NCBI RefSeq assembly: GCF_001567565.1
Contig: NZ_LSSW01000021.1
Coordinates: forward strand, 248,001 to 312,000
Reading direction: 5' to 3'
Length of the DNA: 64,000 bases
Source of the DNA: Ectopseudomonas composti
GTDB taxonomy: Bacteria > Pseudomonadota > Gammaproteobacteria > Pseudomonadales > Pseudomonadaceae
The translations under genes were made by a program, and so were the position numbers. The notes under the pieces were generated by a model. The model saw nothing but the letters and a program-made list of their open reading frames with translations, was not told where the DNA came from and searched no databases. Positions within the stretch are counted from its first letter, which is position 1, and every line of letters starts with the position of its first letter. This document shows positions 1 through 9,390 of the stretch, one piece after another.

Positions 1-1
1 G

Positions 2-151
2 GAGGCCCGCACTCAGCTGGCCAACCTGCTGACCTACATGGACGGCAAGACCGGTGCCGAGGACGTGATCATGAAGGCGATCAAGGACCCGGCATTGCTG
101 CAGGCCCTGGCCAGCGCGCCGAAACCCCAGGACAACGAGCCCCAGGCCTGA
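2..151 (+). CDS. tssB: T6SS sheath small subunit TssB, C-terminal end only
   Basis: The window opens inside this gene. The frame reads about 49 residues to a TGA at 149-151, including a QLANLLTYMDGKTGAE stretch and a Pro/Gln-rich tail. This fits the C-terminus of TssB (VipA/HsiB), which pairs with TssC to build the contractile sheath in the cytoplasm. The assignment rests mainly on position, because tssC starts six bases after the stop, as in every T6SS cluster of this type. The 5' part and any genes before it (tssA, tssJKLM) lie outside the window. Confidence 0.85.
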   Translation, partial: EARTQLANLLTYMDGKTGAEDVIMKAIKDPALLQALASAPKPQDNEPQA

Positions 152-156
152 TTCGG

Positions 157-1659
157 ATGACCACCATGAGCGAACAGTTGCAACACGACCAGGCCGCACT
201 GGCCAATACCGAGCAGACCAGCGAATTTGCTTCGCTGCTGATGCAGGAATTCAAACCCAAGACCGAGCGCGCCAAGGAAGCCGTGGAAACGGCCGTGCGT
301 ACCCTGGCCGAGCAGGCCCTGGCGCAGACCGATCTGATCTCCAACGATGCGATCAAGTCGATCGAGTCGATCATTGCCGCCATCGACGCCAAGCTCACCG
401 CCCAGGTCAACCAGATCATCCACCACAGCGATTTCCAGCAGGTGGAAAGCGCCTGGCGTGGCCTGCACTACCTGGTCAACAACACAGAAAGCGATGAGCA
501 GCTGAAGATTCGCGTGCTCAACATCTCCAAGCCGGAGCTGCACAAGACCCTGAAGAAGTTCAAGGGCACGGCCTGGGATCAGAGCCCGATCTTCAAGAAG
601 ATGTACGAAGAGGAATACGGCCAGTTCGGTGGTGAGCCCTATGGCTGCCTGGTCGGGGACTACTACTTCGACCAGTCGCCGCCCGATGTCGAGCTGCTCG
701 GCGAGCTGTCCAAGGTCTGCGCGGCCATGCATGCGCCGTTCATTGCCGCCGCGTCTCCGACCGTGATGGGCATGGGCTCCTGGCAGGAGCTGTCCAACCC
801 ACGCGACCTGACCAAGATCTTCACCACCCCGGAATACGCCGGCTGGCGCTCGTTGCGCGAGTCCGAGGACGCGCGCTACATCGGCCTGACCATGCCGCGT
901 TTCCTGGCCCGTCTGCCGTATGGCGCCAAGACCGATCCGGTGGAGGCCTTCGCCTTCGAAGAAAACACCGACGGCGCCGACAGCAACAAGTACACCTGGG
1001 CCAACGCCGCCTACGCCATGGCGGTGAACATCAACCGTTCGTTCAAGCACTACGGCTGGTGCTCGCGCATTCGTGGCGTGGAATCCGGCGGTGAAGTGCC
1101 TAACCTGCCGGCGCACACCTTCCCCACCGACGACGGTGGCGTGGACATGAAGTGCCCGACCGAGATCGCCATCTCCGACCGCCGCGAGGCCGAGCTGGCG
1201 AAGAACGGTTTCATGCCGCTGCTGCACAAGAAGAACACCGACTTCGCCGCCTTCATCGGTGCGCAATCGTTGCAGAAGCCGGCCGAGTACGACGACCCGG
1301 ACGCCACCGCCAACGCCAACCTGGCCGCGCGCCTGCCGTACCTGTTCGCCACCTGCCGCTTTGCGCATTACCTCAAGTGCATCGTTCGCGACAAGATCGG
1401 CTCGTTCAAGGAACGCGACGAGATGCAGCTGTGGCTGCAGGACTGGATTCTCAAGTACGTCGACGGTGACCCGGCGCACTCCACCGAGACCACCAAGGCA
1501 CAGCACCCGCTCGCTGCCGCCGAAGTGGTGGTGGAAGAAGTGGAAGGCAACCCGGGTTACTACAACTCGAAGTTCTACCTGCGCCCGCACTACCAGCTCG
1601 AAGGGCTGACGGTGTCGCTGCGGCTGGTTTCCAAGCTGCCGTCGGCCAAGGGCGCCTAA
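157..1659 (+). CDS. tssC: T6SS contractile sheath large subunit TssC
   Basis: The 500-residue product matches the usual length of TssC (VipB/HsiC). With TssB it polymerises in the cytoplasm into the sheath that contracts to drive the Hcp tube outward. Typical family stretches are visible, such as the VESAWRGLHYLV segment near residue 95 and the GDYYFD and MGMGSWQEL segments in the middle. The start at 157 (MTTMSEQ) lies six bases after the tssB stop. A second ATG at 166 is equally possible and neither has a strong ribosome site. It is the second gene of a same-strand run reaching the rhs gene. Confidence 0.97.
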   Translation: MTTMSEQLQHDQAALANTEQTSEFASLLMQEFKPKTERAKEAVETAVRTLAEQALAQTDLISNDAIKSIESIIAAIDAKLTAQVNQIIHHSDFQQVESAWRGLHYLVNNTESDEQLKIRVLNISKPELHKTLKKFKGTAWDQSPIFKKMYEEEYGQFGGEPYGCLVGDYYFDQSPPDVELLGELSKVCAAMHAPFIAAASPTVMGMGSWQELSNPRDLTKIFTTPEYAGWRSLRESEDARYIGLTMPRFLARLPYGAKTDPVEAFAFEENTDGADSNKYTWANAAYAMAVNINRSFKHYGWCSRIRGVESGGEVPNLPAHTFPTDDGGVDMKCPTEIAISDRREAELAKNGFMPLLHKKNTDFAAFIGAQSLQKPAEYDDPDATANANLAARLPYLFATCRFAHYLKCIVRDKIGSFKERDEMQLWLQDWILKYVDGDPAHSTETTKAQHPLAAAEVVVEEVEGNPGYYNSKFYLRPHYQLEGLTVSLRLVSKLPSAKGA

Positions 1660-1672
1660 CCGCCTTGTAACC

Positions 1673-1726
1673 GTGGGAGCGGCTTCAGCCGCGAATGCGT
1701 CTTCGCGGCTTGCGCCGCTCCCGCGG
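1673..1726. repeat. REP palindrome pair between tssC and hcp
   Basis: Two inverted copies of the Pseudomonas REP motif (GGGAGCGGCTTCAGCCGCGA and its reverse form) face each other around a short spacer. They sit in the 153-base gap before hcp and could protect or uncouple the flanking transcripts. Confidence 0.8.
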
Positions 1727-1812
1727 CACATCCAGCGGATGCGCAAGACGAGTGAGATTACCGGGGGCATCCCCACATATACGCAGTGGCCCATGCCACG
1801 TCAGGAGAAAAC

Positions 1813-2301
1813 ATGGCTGTCGATATCTTCATCAAGATCGGTGACATCAAGGGCGAGTCTCAGGACAAGACCCACAAGGACGAAATCGAAGTGCTCAACT
1901 GGAGCTGGGGCATGTCCCAGTCCGGCAACATGCACACCGGCACCGGTGGTGGTGCGGGCAAGGTGAGCATCCAGGATCTGTCGCTGACCAAGTTCGTCGA
2001 CAAGGCGACCCCCAACCTGATGATGCATTGCTCCAGCGGCAAGCACGTGCCCAAGGTCACCCTGACCGTGCGCAAGGCAGGCGGTGATTCCCAGGTCGAG
2101 TACCTGATCATCAACCTCGAGGAGGTGCTGATCTCCTCGCTGAGCACCGGCGGTTCGGGCAACGACGATCGCCTGATCGAGAACATCACCCTGAACTTCG
2201 CCAAGGTCACGGTCGACTACCAACCGCAGAAAGCCGACGGCACCAAGGAAGGCGGCCCGATCAAGTACGGCTGGAACATCCGCTCTAACGTCAAGATCTG
2301 A
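1813..2301 (+). CDS. hcp: T6SS tube protein Hcp (Hcp1-like)
   Basis: Hcp forms hexameric rings that stack into the inner tube of the T6SS and is exported with its cargo. The 162-residue product begins MAVDIFIKIGDIKGES and ends YGWNIRSNVKI. It follows P. aeruginosa Hcp1 as I remember it almost position for position, including the SWGMSQSG and NLMMHCSSGKH segments. The start at 1813 is preferred over an in-frame ATG at 1786, because AGGAGA lies 5 bases upstream and the length then equals Hcp1. A REP pair lies upstream and a perfect 12-bp hairpin lies just after the stop, consistent with separate control of this highly expressed gene. Confidence 0.97.
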   Translation: MAVDIFIKIGDIKGESQDKTHKDEIEVLNWSWGMSQSGNMHTGTGGGAGKVSIQDLSLTKFVDKATPNLMMHCSSGKHVPKVTLTVRKAGGDSQVEYLIINLEEVLISSLSTGGSGNDDRLIENITLNFAKVTVDYQPQKADGTKEGGPIKYGWNIRSNVKI

Positions 2302-2307
2302 CGCGCT

Positions 2308-2335
2308 CCACCTCCGGGCTCCCGCCCGGAGGTGG
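2308..2335 (+). promoter_or_regulatory. Perfect 12-bp hairpin after hcp
   Basis: CCACCTCCGGGC at 2308-2319 pairs exactly with GCCCGGAGGTGG at 2324-2335 around a four-base loop. No U-run follows, so it is not a standard intrinsic terminator. It may stabilise the 3' end of hcp mRNA or lower transcription into the effector gene. Confidence 0.7.
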
Positions 2336-2396
2336 ATATCCTCGACAAGCCGCAGGCGGTTGCCACGCTGAGACCGTTGCGCAAAGAGACCTTGCC

Positions 2397-2852
2397 ATGC
2401 CCAAGCCTTCGTTCATCAATCTCTGGAAAGCCTACGAGAACCTGTTGGTCGAACATCCGGACCGCAAGCCCTGCGACGGCAACTGGGCCAACCAGTGCGC
2501 CATTCGCCTGAGTCTCGCGCTGAACAACGAGCGTACGCTGCAGATCAACTCCTCGACCTACAGCGAACCACGCTGCGCCCACGGCCATGCCCGGGGGGCC
2601 GAATCACTGGCCAACTGGTTATGGAAGAAGCGTCAGCTGGGTGCTCCAAAGATCTACAGCAACAGCGCGGCCGACCGAACCAGCCTGACCGGCAAGACCG
2701 GGATCATTTTCTACAAGGATTTCTATTACCAGCCCACAGATCCGGATGGCCGCCCCAGCGGAGACCATATCGACCTGTGGAACCGTGGGCTGACATTGAC
2801 CGGTGATTATTTCCATCGGGCCAAGGCTGTCTGGTTCTGGGAGCTGAGCTGA
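2397..2852 (+). CDS. tae4: T6SS peptidoglycan amidase effector, Tae4 family
   Basis: Tae4 effectors are NlpC/P60-like amidases that cut the gamma-D-glutamyl-diaminopimelate bond of peptidoglycan in a rival's periplasm. The 151-residue product has the family layout: an N-terminal FINLWKAYENL segment, the catalytic cysteine in NQCAIRLS (C34), and the catalytic histidine in GDHIDLWN (H124), with an aspartate two residues on. No signal peptide is visible, as expected for direct T6SS delivery, probably inside the Hcp tube. It lies just after hcp. Its stop overlaps the start of the next gene (TGATG), the usual arrangement of an effector with its immunity gene. In P. aeruginosa HSI-1 this position holds tagJ. 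Confidence 0.9.
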   Translation: MPKPSFINLWKAYENLLVEHPDRKPCDGNWANQCAIRLSLALNNERTLQINSSTYSEPRCAHGHARGAESLANWLWKKRQLGAPKIYSNSAADRTSLTGKTGIIFYKDFYYQPTDPDGRPSGDHIDLWNRGLTLTGDYFHRAKAVWFWELS

Positions 2853-3289
2853 TGCGCGCCATGCTGCGTAACTCATTGCTGGCGACCATGCTGTTCAGTC
2901 TCGGCGCCTGTGCCGAGCAGAGCGCGAATCCCTCTGTCGGCATCACGCAGGCCGAATTCGCGGGCCAGACCGTGCGGCTCAGCGATGTTCAGGGGCGCTG
3001 CGCGCTGACGCTGGCGGATGCTGCGCCGCTGGCTCTGGACATGCAGTGGCCCTGCCGCTTCAGTGAAACACCCCAGCAGCAGTTGCGGGTCGAGTACTTC
3101 CGCCAGACACCGATCATCATGGTCGAGCGCAGCGAGCCGCAGCCAGCGCCGAGCCGCAGTTGCCTGACCGATCTGCAAGCGTTGCGCCTGCACCATGACC
3201 AGTTGGAGGCTGCTCCGGTCAGCCGCATCGCCGCCTGCGGCCCGAGCCAATGGGATCAGAAAGCCTTCGTCGGGATGTTCGATTGGTAA
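2852..3289 (+). CDS. Putative immunity lipoprotein for the adjacent Tae4-like amidase
   Basis: The 145-residue product has a short hydrophobic N-terminus ending in a lipobox-like LGAC (C20), so it is probably exported and lipidated. The mature part has several more cysteines that could form disulfides in the periplasm. Its start overlaps the tae4 stop by one base, so the two are translationally coupled. Immunity to a cell-wall amidase must act in the periplasm, which fits. I do not recognise the sequence as the well-known Tai4 family, so the immunity role is inferred from position and export signal. The last codons end three bases before tssE. Confidence 0.6.
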   Translation: MRAMLRNSLLATMLFSLGACAEQSANPSVGITQAEFAGQTVRLSDVQGRCALTLADAAPLALDMQWPCRFSETPQQQLRVEYFRQTPIIMVERSEPQPAPSRSCLTDLQALRLHHDQLEAAPVSRIAACGPSQWDQKAFVGMFDW

Positions 3290-3291
3290 CC

Positions 3292-3795
3292 ATGACCCCG
3301 CGCGAGCGCCTGCAGCCATCGCTGCTTGACCGCCTGACCGATGACGAACCGAGCAATCCGCAGGAAAGCGCGGACCGCCGCGTGCTCTCGCTGAACCAGC
3401 TCAAGGCCTCGGTGCTGCGCGATCTGACCTGGCTGTTCAACACCATCGCCCTGCTCGACGCCGACACCACCCGGCACACGCCAGCGGGTACCTCGGTGAT
3501 CAACTACGGCCTGCCGGCACTGGCCGGCAGCAGCGTTTCCGGCATCGATATCGCCGCCCTGGAGAGCCTGATCCAGCGCGCCATCATCACCTTCGAGCCG
3601 CGCATCCTGGCTCACAGCGTGCGGGTGCGGGCGCACGTCGGCCATGAACAGATGAACCACAACGCGCTGAGTTTCGAGATTCAGGGCGACCTCTGGGGGC
3701 AGCCGGCGCCCCTGCCCTTGCTGCTGCGCACCGAGCTGGACCTGGAGTCCGGCCATGTGCAGGTGCTGCCTGCCGAGCAGCGGAGACGCTCATGA
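3292..3795 (+). CDS. tssE: T6SS baseplate protein TssE (gp25-like)
   Basis: TssE is the gp25-like wedge component of the T6SS baseplate and helps start sheath assembly. The 167-residue product carries the family segments LLDRLTD near the N-terminus, [12 protein letters not shown], and SVINYGLP. The start at 3292 ([15 protein letters not shown]) is chosen because it is two bases after the upstream stop and matches the family N-terminus. The frame is open back to 3250, but that part would lie inside the preceding gene. It overlaps tssF by four bases (ATGA). Confidence 0.95.
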   Translation: MTPRERLQPSLLDRLTDDEPSNPQESADRRVLSLNQLKASVLRDLTWLFNTIALLDADTTRHTPAGTSVINYGLPALAGSSVSGIDIAALESLIQRAIITFEPRILAHSVRVRAHVGHEQMNHNALSFEIQGDLWGQPAPLPLLLRTELDLESGHVQVLPAEQRRRS

Positions 3796-5651
3796 ACCCC
3801 CGTTTGCTGGAGCTGTACAACCAGGAGCTGCAACACATTCGCGACGGTGCAGCCGAGTTCGCTCGCGAGTATCCGAAGATCGCCAGCCGCCTGAGCCTGT
3901 CCGGCCTGGAATGCACCGACCCCTATGTCGAGCGGCTGCTGGAAGGTTTCGCCTGGCTGACCGCACGTGTGCAGCTCAAGCTCGACGCCGAGTATCCGGT
4001 GTTCACCCACAACCTGCTGGAAATTGCCTACCCGCATTACCTGGCGCCGACGCCCTCGATGACGGTCGTGCAGCTGCACACCGACGCCAATGACGGCGCG
4101 CTCAACGGCAGTTTCAACCTGCCGCGCGACAGCGTGCTGCGCGCCACCCTCGGCAAGGACAGCCAGACCCCCTGCGAGTACCGCACGGCCCATCCGGTGA
4201 CCCTGTGGCCGCTGCAGGTGGCCGACGCCGAGTACATCAGCAACCCCGCCGCAGCGCTCGGCCGTCTCGCCGCCAGCGAGCCGCGCGCCAAGGCCGCACT
4301 GCGCATCACCTTGCGTAGCGGCGCCGAAATCCCCTTCGCCAGTCTGGATCTGGATAACCTGCCGCTGTACCTCAACGGCCTCGACGAACTGCCGTTTCGC
4401 CTCTATGAGCAGCTGCTGGGCAACCGCCTTACCGTGTTTGCCCGCCAGCCAGGGCGCGACTGGGTCGAACGGTTACCGGCCGACGCCCTTCGTCCGTGCG
4501 GCTTCGATGATGCCGAGGCAGCCCTGCCGGTAGTGCCGCAGGCCTTCCAGGGCTATCGCCTGTTGCAGGAATATTTCGCCCTGCCGCAGCGTTTCCTGTT
4601 CGTCGATTTTTGCGGTCTGCGCCGCGCCGTACGCCAGTGCAGCGGCAACGAGCTGGAGCTGATCGTGCTGTTCGACCGTCTCGACAGCCATCTGCAGAAC
4701 CAGGTCGATGCCAGCCAGTTCCTGCCGTTCTGCACCCCGGCGATCAACCTGTTCCCGCGGCGCCTGGATCGCATCCACCTGAGCGACAAGGTGCACGAGC
4801 ACCATGCCATCGCCGACCGTACGCGCCCGATGGACTTCGAGATCCATTCGCTGCGCGGCGTCGCCGGCCATGGCAGTGGCCCGGAGCAGACCTTCCTGCC
4901 TTTCTATGCCGTGCGCGACCCCGCGCGTTATGGGCGCGACCAGGCGTACTACATCGTGCGTCGCGAGCCACGCGTGCTCTCGGCCGGGCAGCGCCGCAAC
5001 GGCACGCGCTCCAGCTACGTGGGCAGCGAAACCTTCATCAGCCTGGTCGACAGCCAGCAGGCGCCGTATCGCCATGACCTGCGCCAGCTGGGCCTCAGCG
5101 CCCTGTGTACCAACCGCGACCTGCCGTTGTTCATGACGGTCGGCAGCGGCAAGAGCGACTTCACCCTGGCCGACAGTGCCCCGGTGCAGAGCGTGCGCTG
5201 CGTCGCCGGGCCGAGTCGGCCGCGTGCCAGCGCGGCACACGACAACCAGGCCTGGCGGCTGATCAGCCAGCTGTCGCTGAATTATCTGTCACTGGCCGAG
5301 CAGGGCCAGGGCGCCGCCGCGCTGCGCGAAATGCTGCGGCTGTATGGCGATGTGCAGAATCCGGCCCTGCAGCTGCAGATCGAAGGCCTGCGCGAGGTCA
5401 GCGCCAAACCCTGTACGCGGCGCCTGCCGATGCCGGGCCCGATCGTTTTCGGTCGTGGCCTGGAAATCACCCTGGAGTTCGACGAGAACGCCTTTCGCGG
5501 TACCGGGGTGTTTCTCCTCGGCGCTGTGTTCGAGCGTTTCCTGGCGCGCTACGTATCCCTCAACAGCTTTACCGAGACGGTGCTGCGCAGCACCGAGCGC
5601 GGCGAGATCATGCGATGGAAAGCCCGGCCCGGCCGTCGTCCGAACCTCTAG
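3792..5651 (+). CDS. tssF: T6SS baseplate protein TssF
   Basis: TssF is the large baseplate wedge subunit that binds TssG and TssE at the inner membrane. The 619-residue length is normal. The N-terminus [31 protein letters not shown], quoted here in two overlapping parts as [12 protein letters not shown] and [12 protein letters not shown], is the most conserved part of the family. The segment [11 protein letters not shown] near the C-terminus is also typical. It overlaps tssE by four bases and tssG by 37 bases, so the three are coupled. Confidence 0.96.
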   Translation: MNPRLLELYNQELQHIRDGAAEFAREYPKIASRLSLSGLECTDPYVERLLEGFAWLTARVQLKLDAEYPVFTHNLLEIAYPHYLAPTPSMTVVQLHTDANDGALNGSFNLPRDSVLRATLGKDSQTPCEYRTAHPVTLWPLQVADAEYISNPAAALGRLAASEPRAKAALRITLRSGAEIPFASLDLDNLPLYLNGLDELPFRLYEQLLGNRLTVFARQPGRDWVERLPADALRPCGFDDAEAALPVVPQAFQGYRLLQEYFALPQRFLFVDFCGLRRAVRQCSGNELELIVLFDRLDSHLQNQVDASQFLPFCTPAINLFPRRLDRIHLSDKVHEHHAIADRTRPMDFEIHSLRGVAGHGSGPEQTFLPFYAVRDPARYGRDQAYYIVRREPRVLSAGQRRNGTRSSYVGSETFISLVDSQQAPYRHDLRQLGLSALCTNRDLPLFMTVGSGKSDFTLADSAPVQSVRCVAGPSRPRASAAHDNQAWRLISQLSLNYLSLAEQGQGAAALREMLRLYGDVQNPALQLQIEGLREVSAKPCTRRLPMPGPIVFGRGLEITLEFDENAFRGTGVFLLGAVFERFLARYVSLNSFTETVLRSTERGEIMRWKARPGRRPNL

Positions 5652-6667
5652 ATACGCTTGCACAGATGCAGGCGCAGCCCTGGGAGTACGACTTCTTCCA
5701 GGCCCTGCGACGTATCGAGAACGAGCATCCGCACTTGCCGCGCCTGGGTCGTTCCCGGCGCCTGGCGGACGATCCGCTGCGCCTCGGGCAACGTCAGGAA
5801 GGCACTTTCGCCCCGGCCACGCTGGCTGCCGTGACGCCCACCGGCGATGAGCGTCCGGCACGTCTGGAGCAGTACTTCTTCGGCCTTGGCGGGCCCAACG
5901 GGCCGCTGCCGCTGCACCTGACCGAGTATGTGCGCGAGCGTCAGCGCAACCACGCCGACAGCACCAGCAAGCACTTCCTCGACCTGTTCCATCATCGTCT
6001 GCTGAGCCTGTTCTATCGTGCCTGGGCCGAAGCCCGGCCGACCGTCAGCCATGACCGCCCGGATGACGACTACTGGTCGGCGCGCCTCGCTGCCTTCAGC
6101 GGTCGCGGCATGCCCAGCCTGCGCCAGCAGGGCCTGCTGGACGATACGGCGAAGCTGCACTTCAGCGGTCATCTGGCTGCACAGACCCGTTACCCCGATG
6201 GCTTGAAGGCCATCCTCTCTGACTATTTCGGCGTGCCGGTGCAGATCGAAGAGTACGCCGGCAGCTGGTTGAGCCTGCCCGAGCGTACACGCCTGGGCAT
6301 CGAGTCCAGTCAGCTGGGCGTGGACTTCTGCCTGGGCAGCCAGGTCTGGGACCGTCAGCACAGCTTCCGCATCTGCTTCGGCCCGCTGACGCTCGAGCAG
6401 TACAACGCCATGCTGCCCGAAGGCGAGTCCTTCGCCGCGCTGGTGGCCTGGGTCGCTGAATACATGGGCGATGAACTCGACTGGCAACTGAATCTGATCC
6501 TGCAGCGCGAGGAAGTCCCCGCGCTGCACCTCAACGGCCAGGCTCGCCTGGGCTACACCACCTGGCTTGGCCAGCCACAGCACGACGCCAGGGATCTGGT
6601 GCTGGCCCGCCATCACGCCGTAGCGACTTCGCCGGCGGATCAATCAAGGAGACTTCCACATGGGTGA
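5615..6667 (+). CDS. tssG: T6SS baseplate protein TssG
   Basis: TssG forms the clamp of the baseplate wedge with two TssF copies. The 350-residue product has the family N-terminus QPWEYDFFQALRRIE and the segments FFGLGGPNGPLPLHLTEYVRER and FFDLFHHRLLSLFYRAW-like text around residues 85-130. The frame is open far upstream within tssF. I take the ATG at 5615, which gives the normal length and starts 37 bases before the tssF stop. The end overlaps the clpV start by eight bases. Confidence 0.94.
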   Translation: MESPARPSSEPLDTLAQMQAQPWEYDFFQALRRIENEHPHLPRLGRSRRLADDPLRLGQRQEGTFAPATLAAVTPTGDERPARLEQYFFGLGGPNGPLPLHLTEYVRERQRNHADSTSKHFLDLFHHRLLSLFYRAWAEARPTVSHDRPDDDYWSARLAAFSGRGMPSLRQQGLLDDTAKLHFSGHLAAQTRYPDGLKAILSDYFGVPVQIEEYAGSWLSLPERTRLGIESSQLGVDFCLGSQVWDRQHSFRICFGPLTLEQYNAMLPEGESFAALVAWVAEYMGDELDWQLNLILQREEVPALHLNGQARLGYTTWLGQPQHDARDLVLARHHAVATSPADQSRRLPHG

Positions 6668-9332
6668 AATCAGCCGTACCGCGTTATTCGGCAAGCTCAA
6701 CAGCGTTGGTTACAAGGCCATCGAGGCCGCCACCGTATTCTGCAAGCTGCGCGGCAACCCCTACGTCGAACTGGCGCACTGGTTCCATCAGCTCCTGCAG
6801 CTGCAGGACTCCGACCTGCATCGCATCATCCGTCAGTTCAGCCTCGAGCCGGCGCGTCTGGCGCGTGACCTGACCGACGCCCTCGACCGCCTGCCGCGCG
6901 GCTCGACCTCGATCACCGACCTGTCCTCGCATGTCGAAGAAGCGGTGGAGCGCGGTTGGGTGTACGGCAGCCTGATGTTCGGCGAGCACCAGGTGCGCAC
7001 CGGCTACCTGGTTATCGGCATCCTCAAGACGCCGAGTCTGCGTCAGGTGTTGCTGGGCCTGTCGAGCGAGTTCGACAAGATCAAGGTGGAGACCCTCAGC
7101 GAGCGTTTCGATGAGTACGTCGGCGATTCGCCGGAGAACAACCTGGCTGCCAGCGACGGTTTCGCCGCTGCCGCACCGGGCGAGGCCAGTGGCGCCATGG
7201 CGCCGGCGGCGATGGGCAAGCAGGAGGCGCTCAAGCGCTTCACCATCGACCTCACCGAGCAGGCGCGCAAGGGCGAACTCGACCCCATCGTCGGCCGCGA
7301 CGAGGAAATCCGTCAGCTGGTCGACATCCTCATGCGGCGCCGGCAGAACAACCCGATCCTCACCGGCGAGGCGGGCGTCGGCAAGACGGCGGTGGTCGAG
7401 GGCTTCGCCCTGCGCATCGCCGCCGGTGATGTGCCGCCGTCGCTCAAGGATGTGGAGCTGCGCAGCCTGGATGTCGGCCTGCTGCAGGCCGGTGCCAGCA
7501 TGAAGGGCGAGTTCGAGCAGCGTCTGCGCCAGGTCATCGAAGACGTGCAGGCGTCGCCCAAGCCGATCATCCTGTTCATCGACGAAGCCCACACGCTGGT
7601 CGGCGCCGGTGGCGCGGCCGGCACCGGCGACGCAGCCAACCTGCTCAAGCCGGCGCTGGCGCGCGGCAGCTTGCGCACCGTGGCCGCCACCACCTGGGCC
7701 GAGTACAAGAAGCACATCGAGAAGGACCCGGCGCTGACCCGTCGTTTCCAGGTGGTGCAGGTGCCCGAGCCCTCCGAGGACAAGGCGCTGCTGATGATGC
7801 GCGGCGTGGCTTCGACCATGGAGAAGCACCATCAGGTGCAGATTCTCGACGAAGCCCTGGACGCTGCGGTCAAGCTGTCGCACCGCTACATCCCGGCGCG
7901 CCAGCTGCCGGACAAGTCGGTCAGTCTGCTCGACACCGCCTGTGCCCGCGTGGCCATCAGCCTGCACGCCGTGCCGGCCGAGGTGGACGACAGCCGCCGG
8001 CGTATCGAATCGCTGGAAACCGAACTGCAGATCATCGCCCGTGAGCACGCCATCGGCATCGACGTCAGCCTGCGCCAGGCCAACAGCGAGAGCCTGCTGG
8101 CCGCCGAGCGCGAGCGTCTGACCGAGCTGGAAAGCCGCTGGGCCGAAGAGAAGCAGCTGGTCGACGAACTGCTGGCTACCCGCGCCAGCCTGCGTGAAAG
8201 TGCTGGCGTGGTTGACCAAGACAGCGCCAGCGATCATCAGGCTCTGCGTGCCCAGCTGGTCGAGCTGCAACAGCGCCTGAGCCAGTTGCAGGGTGAGAAC
8301 CCGCTGATTCTGCCGACCGTCGATTACCAGGCGGTGGCCTCGGTGGTGGCTGACTGGACCGGCATTCCGGTCGGGCGCATGGCGCGCAACGAGGTCGAGA
8401 CCGTGCTCAACCTCGACAGCCTGCTGGCCAAGCGCATCATCGGCCAGGACCACGCGCTGAAGATGATTGCCAAGCGCATCCAGACCTCGCGCGCCGGCCT
8501 CGACAACCCCAGCAAGCCGATCGGCGTGTTCATGCTCGCCGGCACTTCCGGCGTCGGCAAGACCGAGACCGCGCTGGCGCTGGCCGAAGCGCTGTATGGC
8601 GGTGAGCAGAACCTGATCACCATCAACATGAGCGAATTCCAGGAAGCGCACACCGTCTCCACCCTCAAGGGCGCGCCGCCCGGCTATGTCGGTTATGGCG
8701 AAGGCGGCGTGCTGACCGAGGCGGTGCGTCGCCGGCCATACAGCGTGGTGCTGCTCGACGAGGTGGAGAAGGCTCACCCCGACGTGCACGAGATCTTCTT
8801 CCAGGTGTTCGACAAGGGCGTGATGGAAGACGGCGAAGGCCGCCTGATCGACTTCAAGAACACCCTGATCCTGCTCACCACCAACGCCGGCACCGAACGC
8901 GTGGCGCAACTGTGCCAGAACCCGGACAACGTGCCTGACCCGGAAAGCATCGCCCGCGACCTGCGTCAGCCGTTGCTGGAAATCTTCCCGCCGGCGCTGC
9001 TCGGCCGCCTGGTGACCATTCCCTACTACCCGCTCAGCGATGCCATGCTCAAGGCCATCACCCGCCTGCAGCTGGGGCGCATCAAGAAGCGCATCGAAAG
9101 CACCCACAAGGTGCCGTTCGATTACGACGAAGCGGTTATCGACCTGGTGGTCTCGCGCTGCACCGAGAGCGAGAGCGGCGGCCGGCAGATCGACGCCATT
9201 CTCACCAACGGCATGCTGCCGGACATGAGCCGTGAGTTCCTCACCCGCATGATGGAAGGCAAGCCGCTGGCCGGCGTGCGCATCAGCGTGGTCGACAACG
9301 ACTTGAACTACAGCTTCGCCGACAACGCCTGA
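6660..9332 (+). CDS. clpV: T6SS sheath-recycling AAA+ ATPase ClpV (TssH)
   Basis: ClpV disassembles contracted TssBC sheaths so the subunits can be reused. The 890-residue protein has a Clp N-terminal domain (about 1-150), a first AAA+ module with Walker A GEAGVGKT at 236-243 and Walker B LFIDEAH around D308, a coiled-coil middle region (about 425-545), and a second AAA+ module with Walker A GTSGVGKT at 628-635 and Walker B LLDEVEK around D700. The start at 6660 has AAGGAGA upstream. Both nucleotide sites look intact. The gene overlaps tssG by eight bases. Confidence 0.97.
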   Translation: MGEISRTALFGKLNSVGYKAIEAATVFCKLRGNPYVELAHWFHQLLQLQDSDLHRIIRQFSLEPARLARDLTDALDRLPRGSTSITDLSSHVEEAVERGWVYGSLMFGEHQVRTGYLVIGILKTPSLRQVLLGLSSEFDKIKVETLSERFDEYVGDSPENNLAASDGFAAAAPGEASGAMAPAAMGKQEALKRFTIDLTEQARKGELDPIVGRDEEIRQLVDILMRRRQNNPILTGEAGVGKTAVVEGFALRIAAGDVPPSLKDVELRSLDVGLLQAGASMKGEFEQRLRQVIEDVQASPKPIILFIDEAHTLVGAGGAAGTGDAANLLKPALARGSLRTVAATTWAEYKKHIEKDPALTRRFQVVQVPEPSEDKALLMMRGVASTMEKHHQVQILDEALDAAVKLSHRYIPARQLPDKSVSLLDTACARVAISLHAVPAEVDDSRRRIESLETELQIIAREHAIGIDVSLRQANSESLLAAERERLTELESRWAEEKQLVDELLATRASLRESAGVVDQDSASDHQALRAQLVELQQRLSQLQGENPLILPTVDYQAVASVVADWTGIPVGRMARNEVETVLNLDSLLAKRIIGQDHALKMIAKRIQTSRAGLDNPSKPIGVFMLAGTSGVGKTETALALAEALYGGEQNLITINMSEFQEAHTVSTLKGAPPGYVGYGEGGVLTEAVRRRPYSVVLLDEVEKAHPDVHEIFFQVFDKGVMEDGEGRLIDFKNTLILLTTNAGTERVAQLCQNPDNVPDPESIARDLRQPLLEIFPPALLGRLVTIPYYPLSDAMLKAITRLQLGRIKKRIESTHKVPFDYDEAVIDLVVSRCTESESGGRQIDAILTNGMLPDMSREFLTRMMEGKPLAGVRISVVDNDLNYSFADNA

Positions 9333-9338
9333 GCCCGA

Positions 9339-9366
9339 GTGCGGGTCGGCTAGCGCCGGCCCGCAC
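9339..9366 (+). promoter_or_regulatory. Hairpin between clpV and vgrG
   Basis: GTGCGGGTCGGC and GCCGGCCCGCAC form a 12-bp stem with one G-U pair around a four-base loop, in the 58-base gap before vgrG. No U-run follows. It may mark an mRNA processing or attenuation point between the structural genes and the effector module. Confidence 0.55.
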
Positions 9367-9390
9367 CATGGCAGGCCGGAACCCCGACCT

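Noticed and set aside
34..1794. A 586-residue open frame on the minus strand
   Set aside because: It covers tssC and the REP pair in antisense and has no recognisable domain.
1786..1812. Longer Hcp start
   Set aside because: It would add nine residues before the invariant MAV start and skips the clear AGGAGA ribosome site.
5105..5614. Apparent N-terminal extension of tssG
   Set aside because: The text is Arg/Ala-rich and lies inside tssF. The family start and length match the ATG at 5615.
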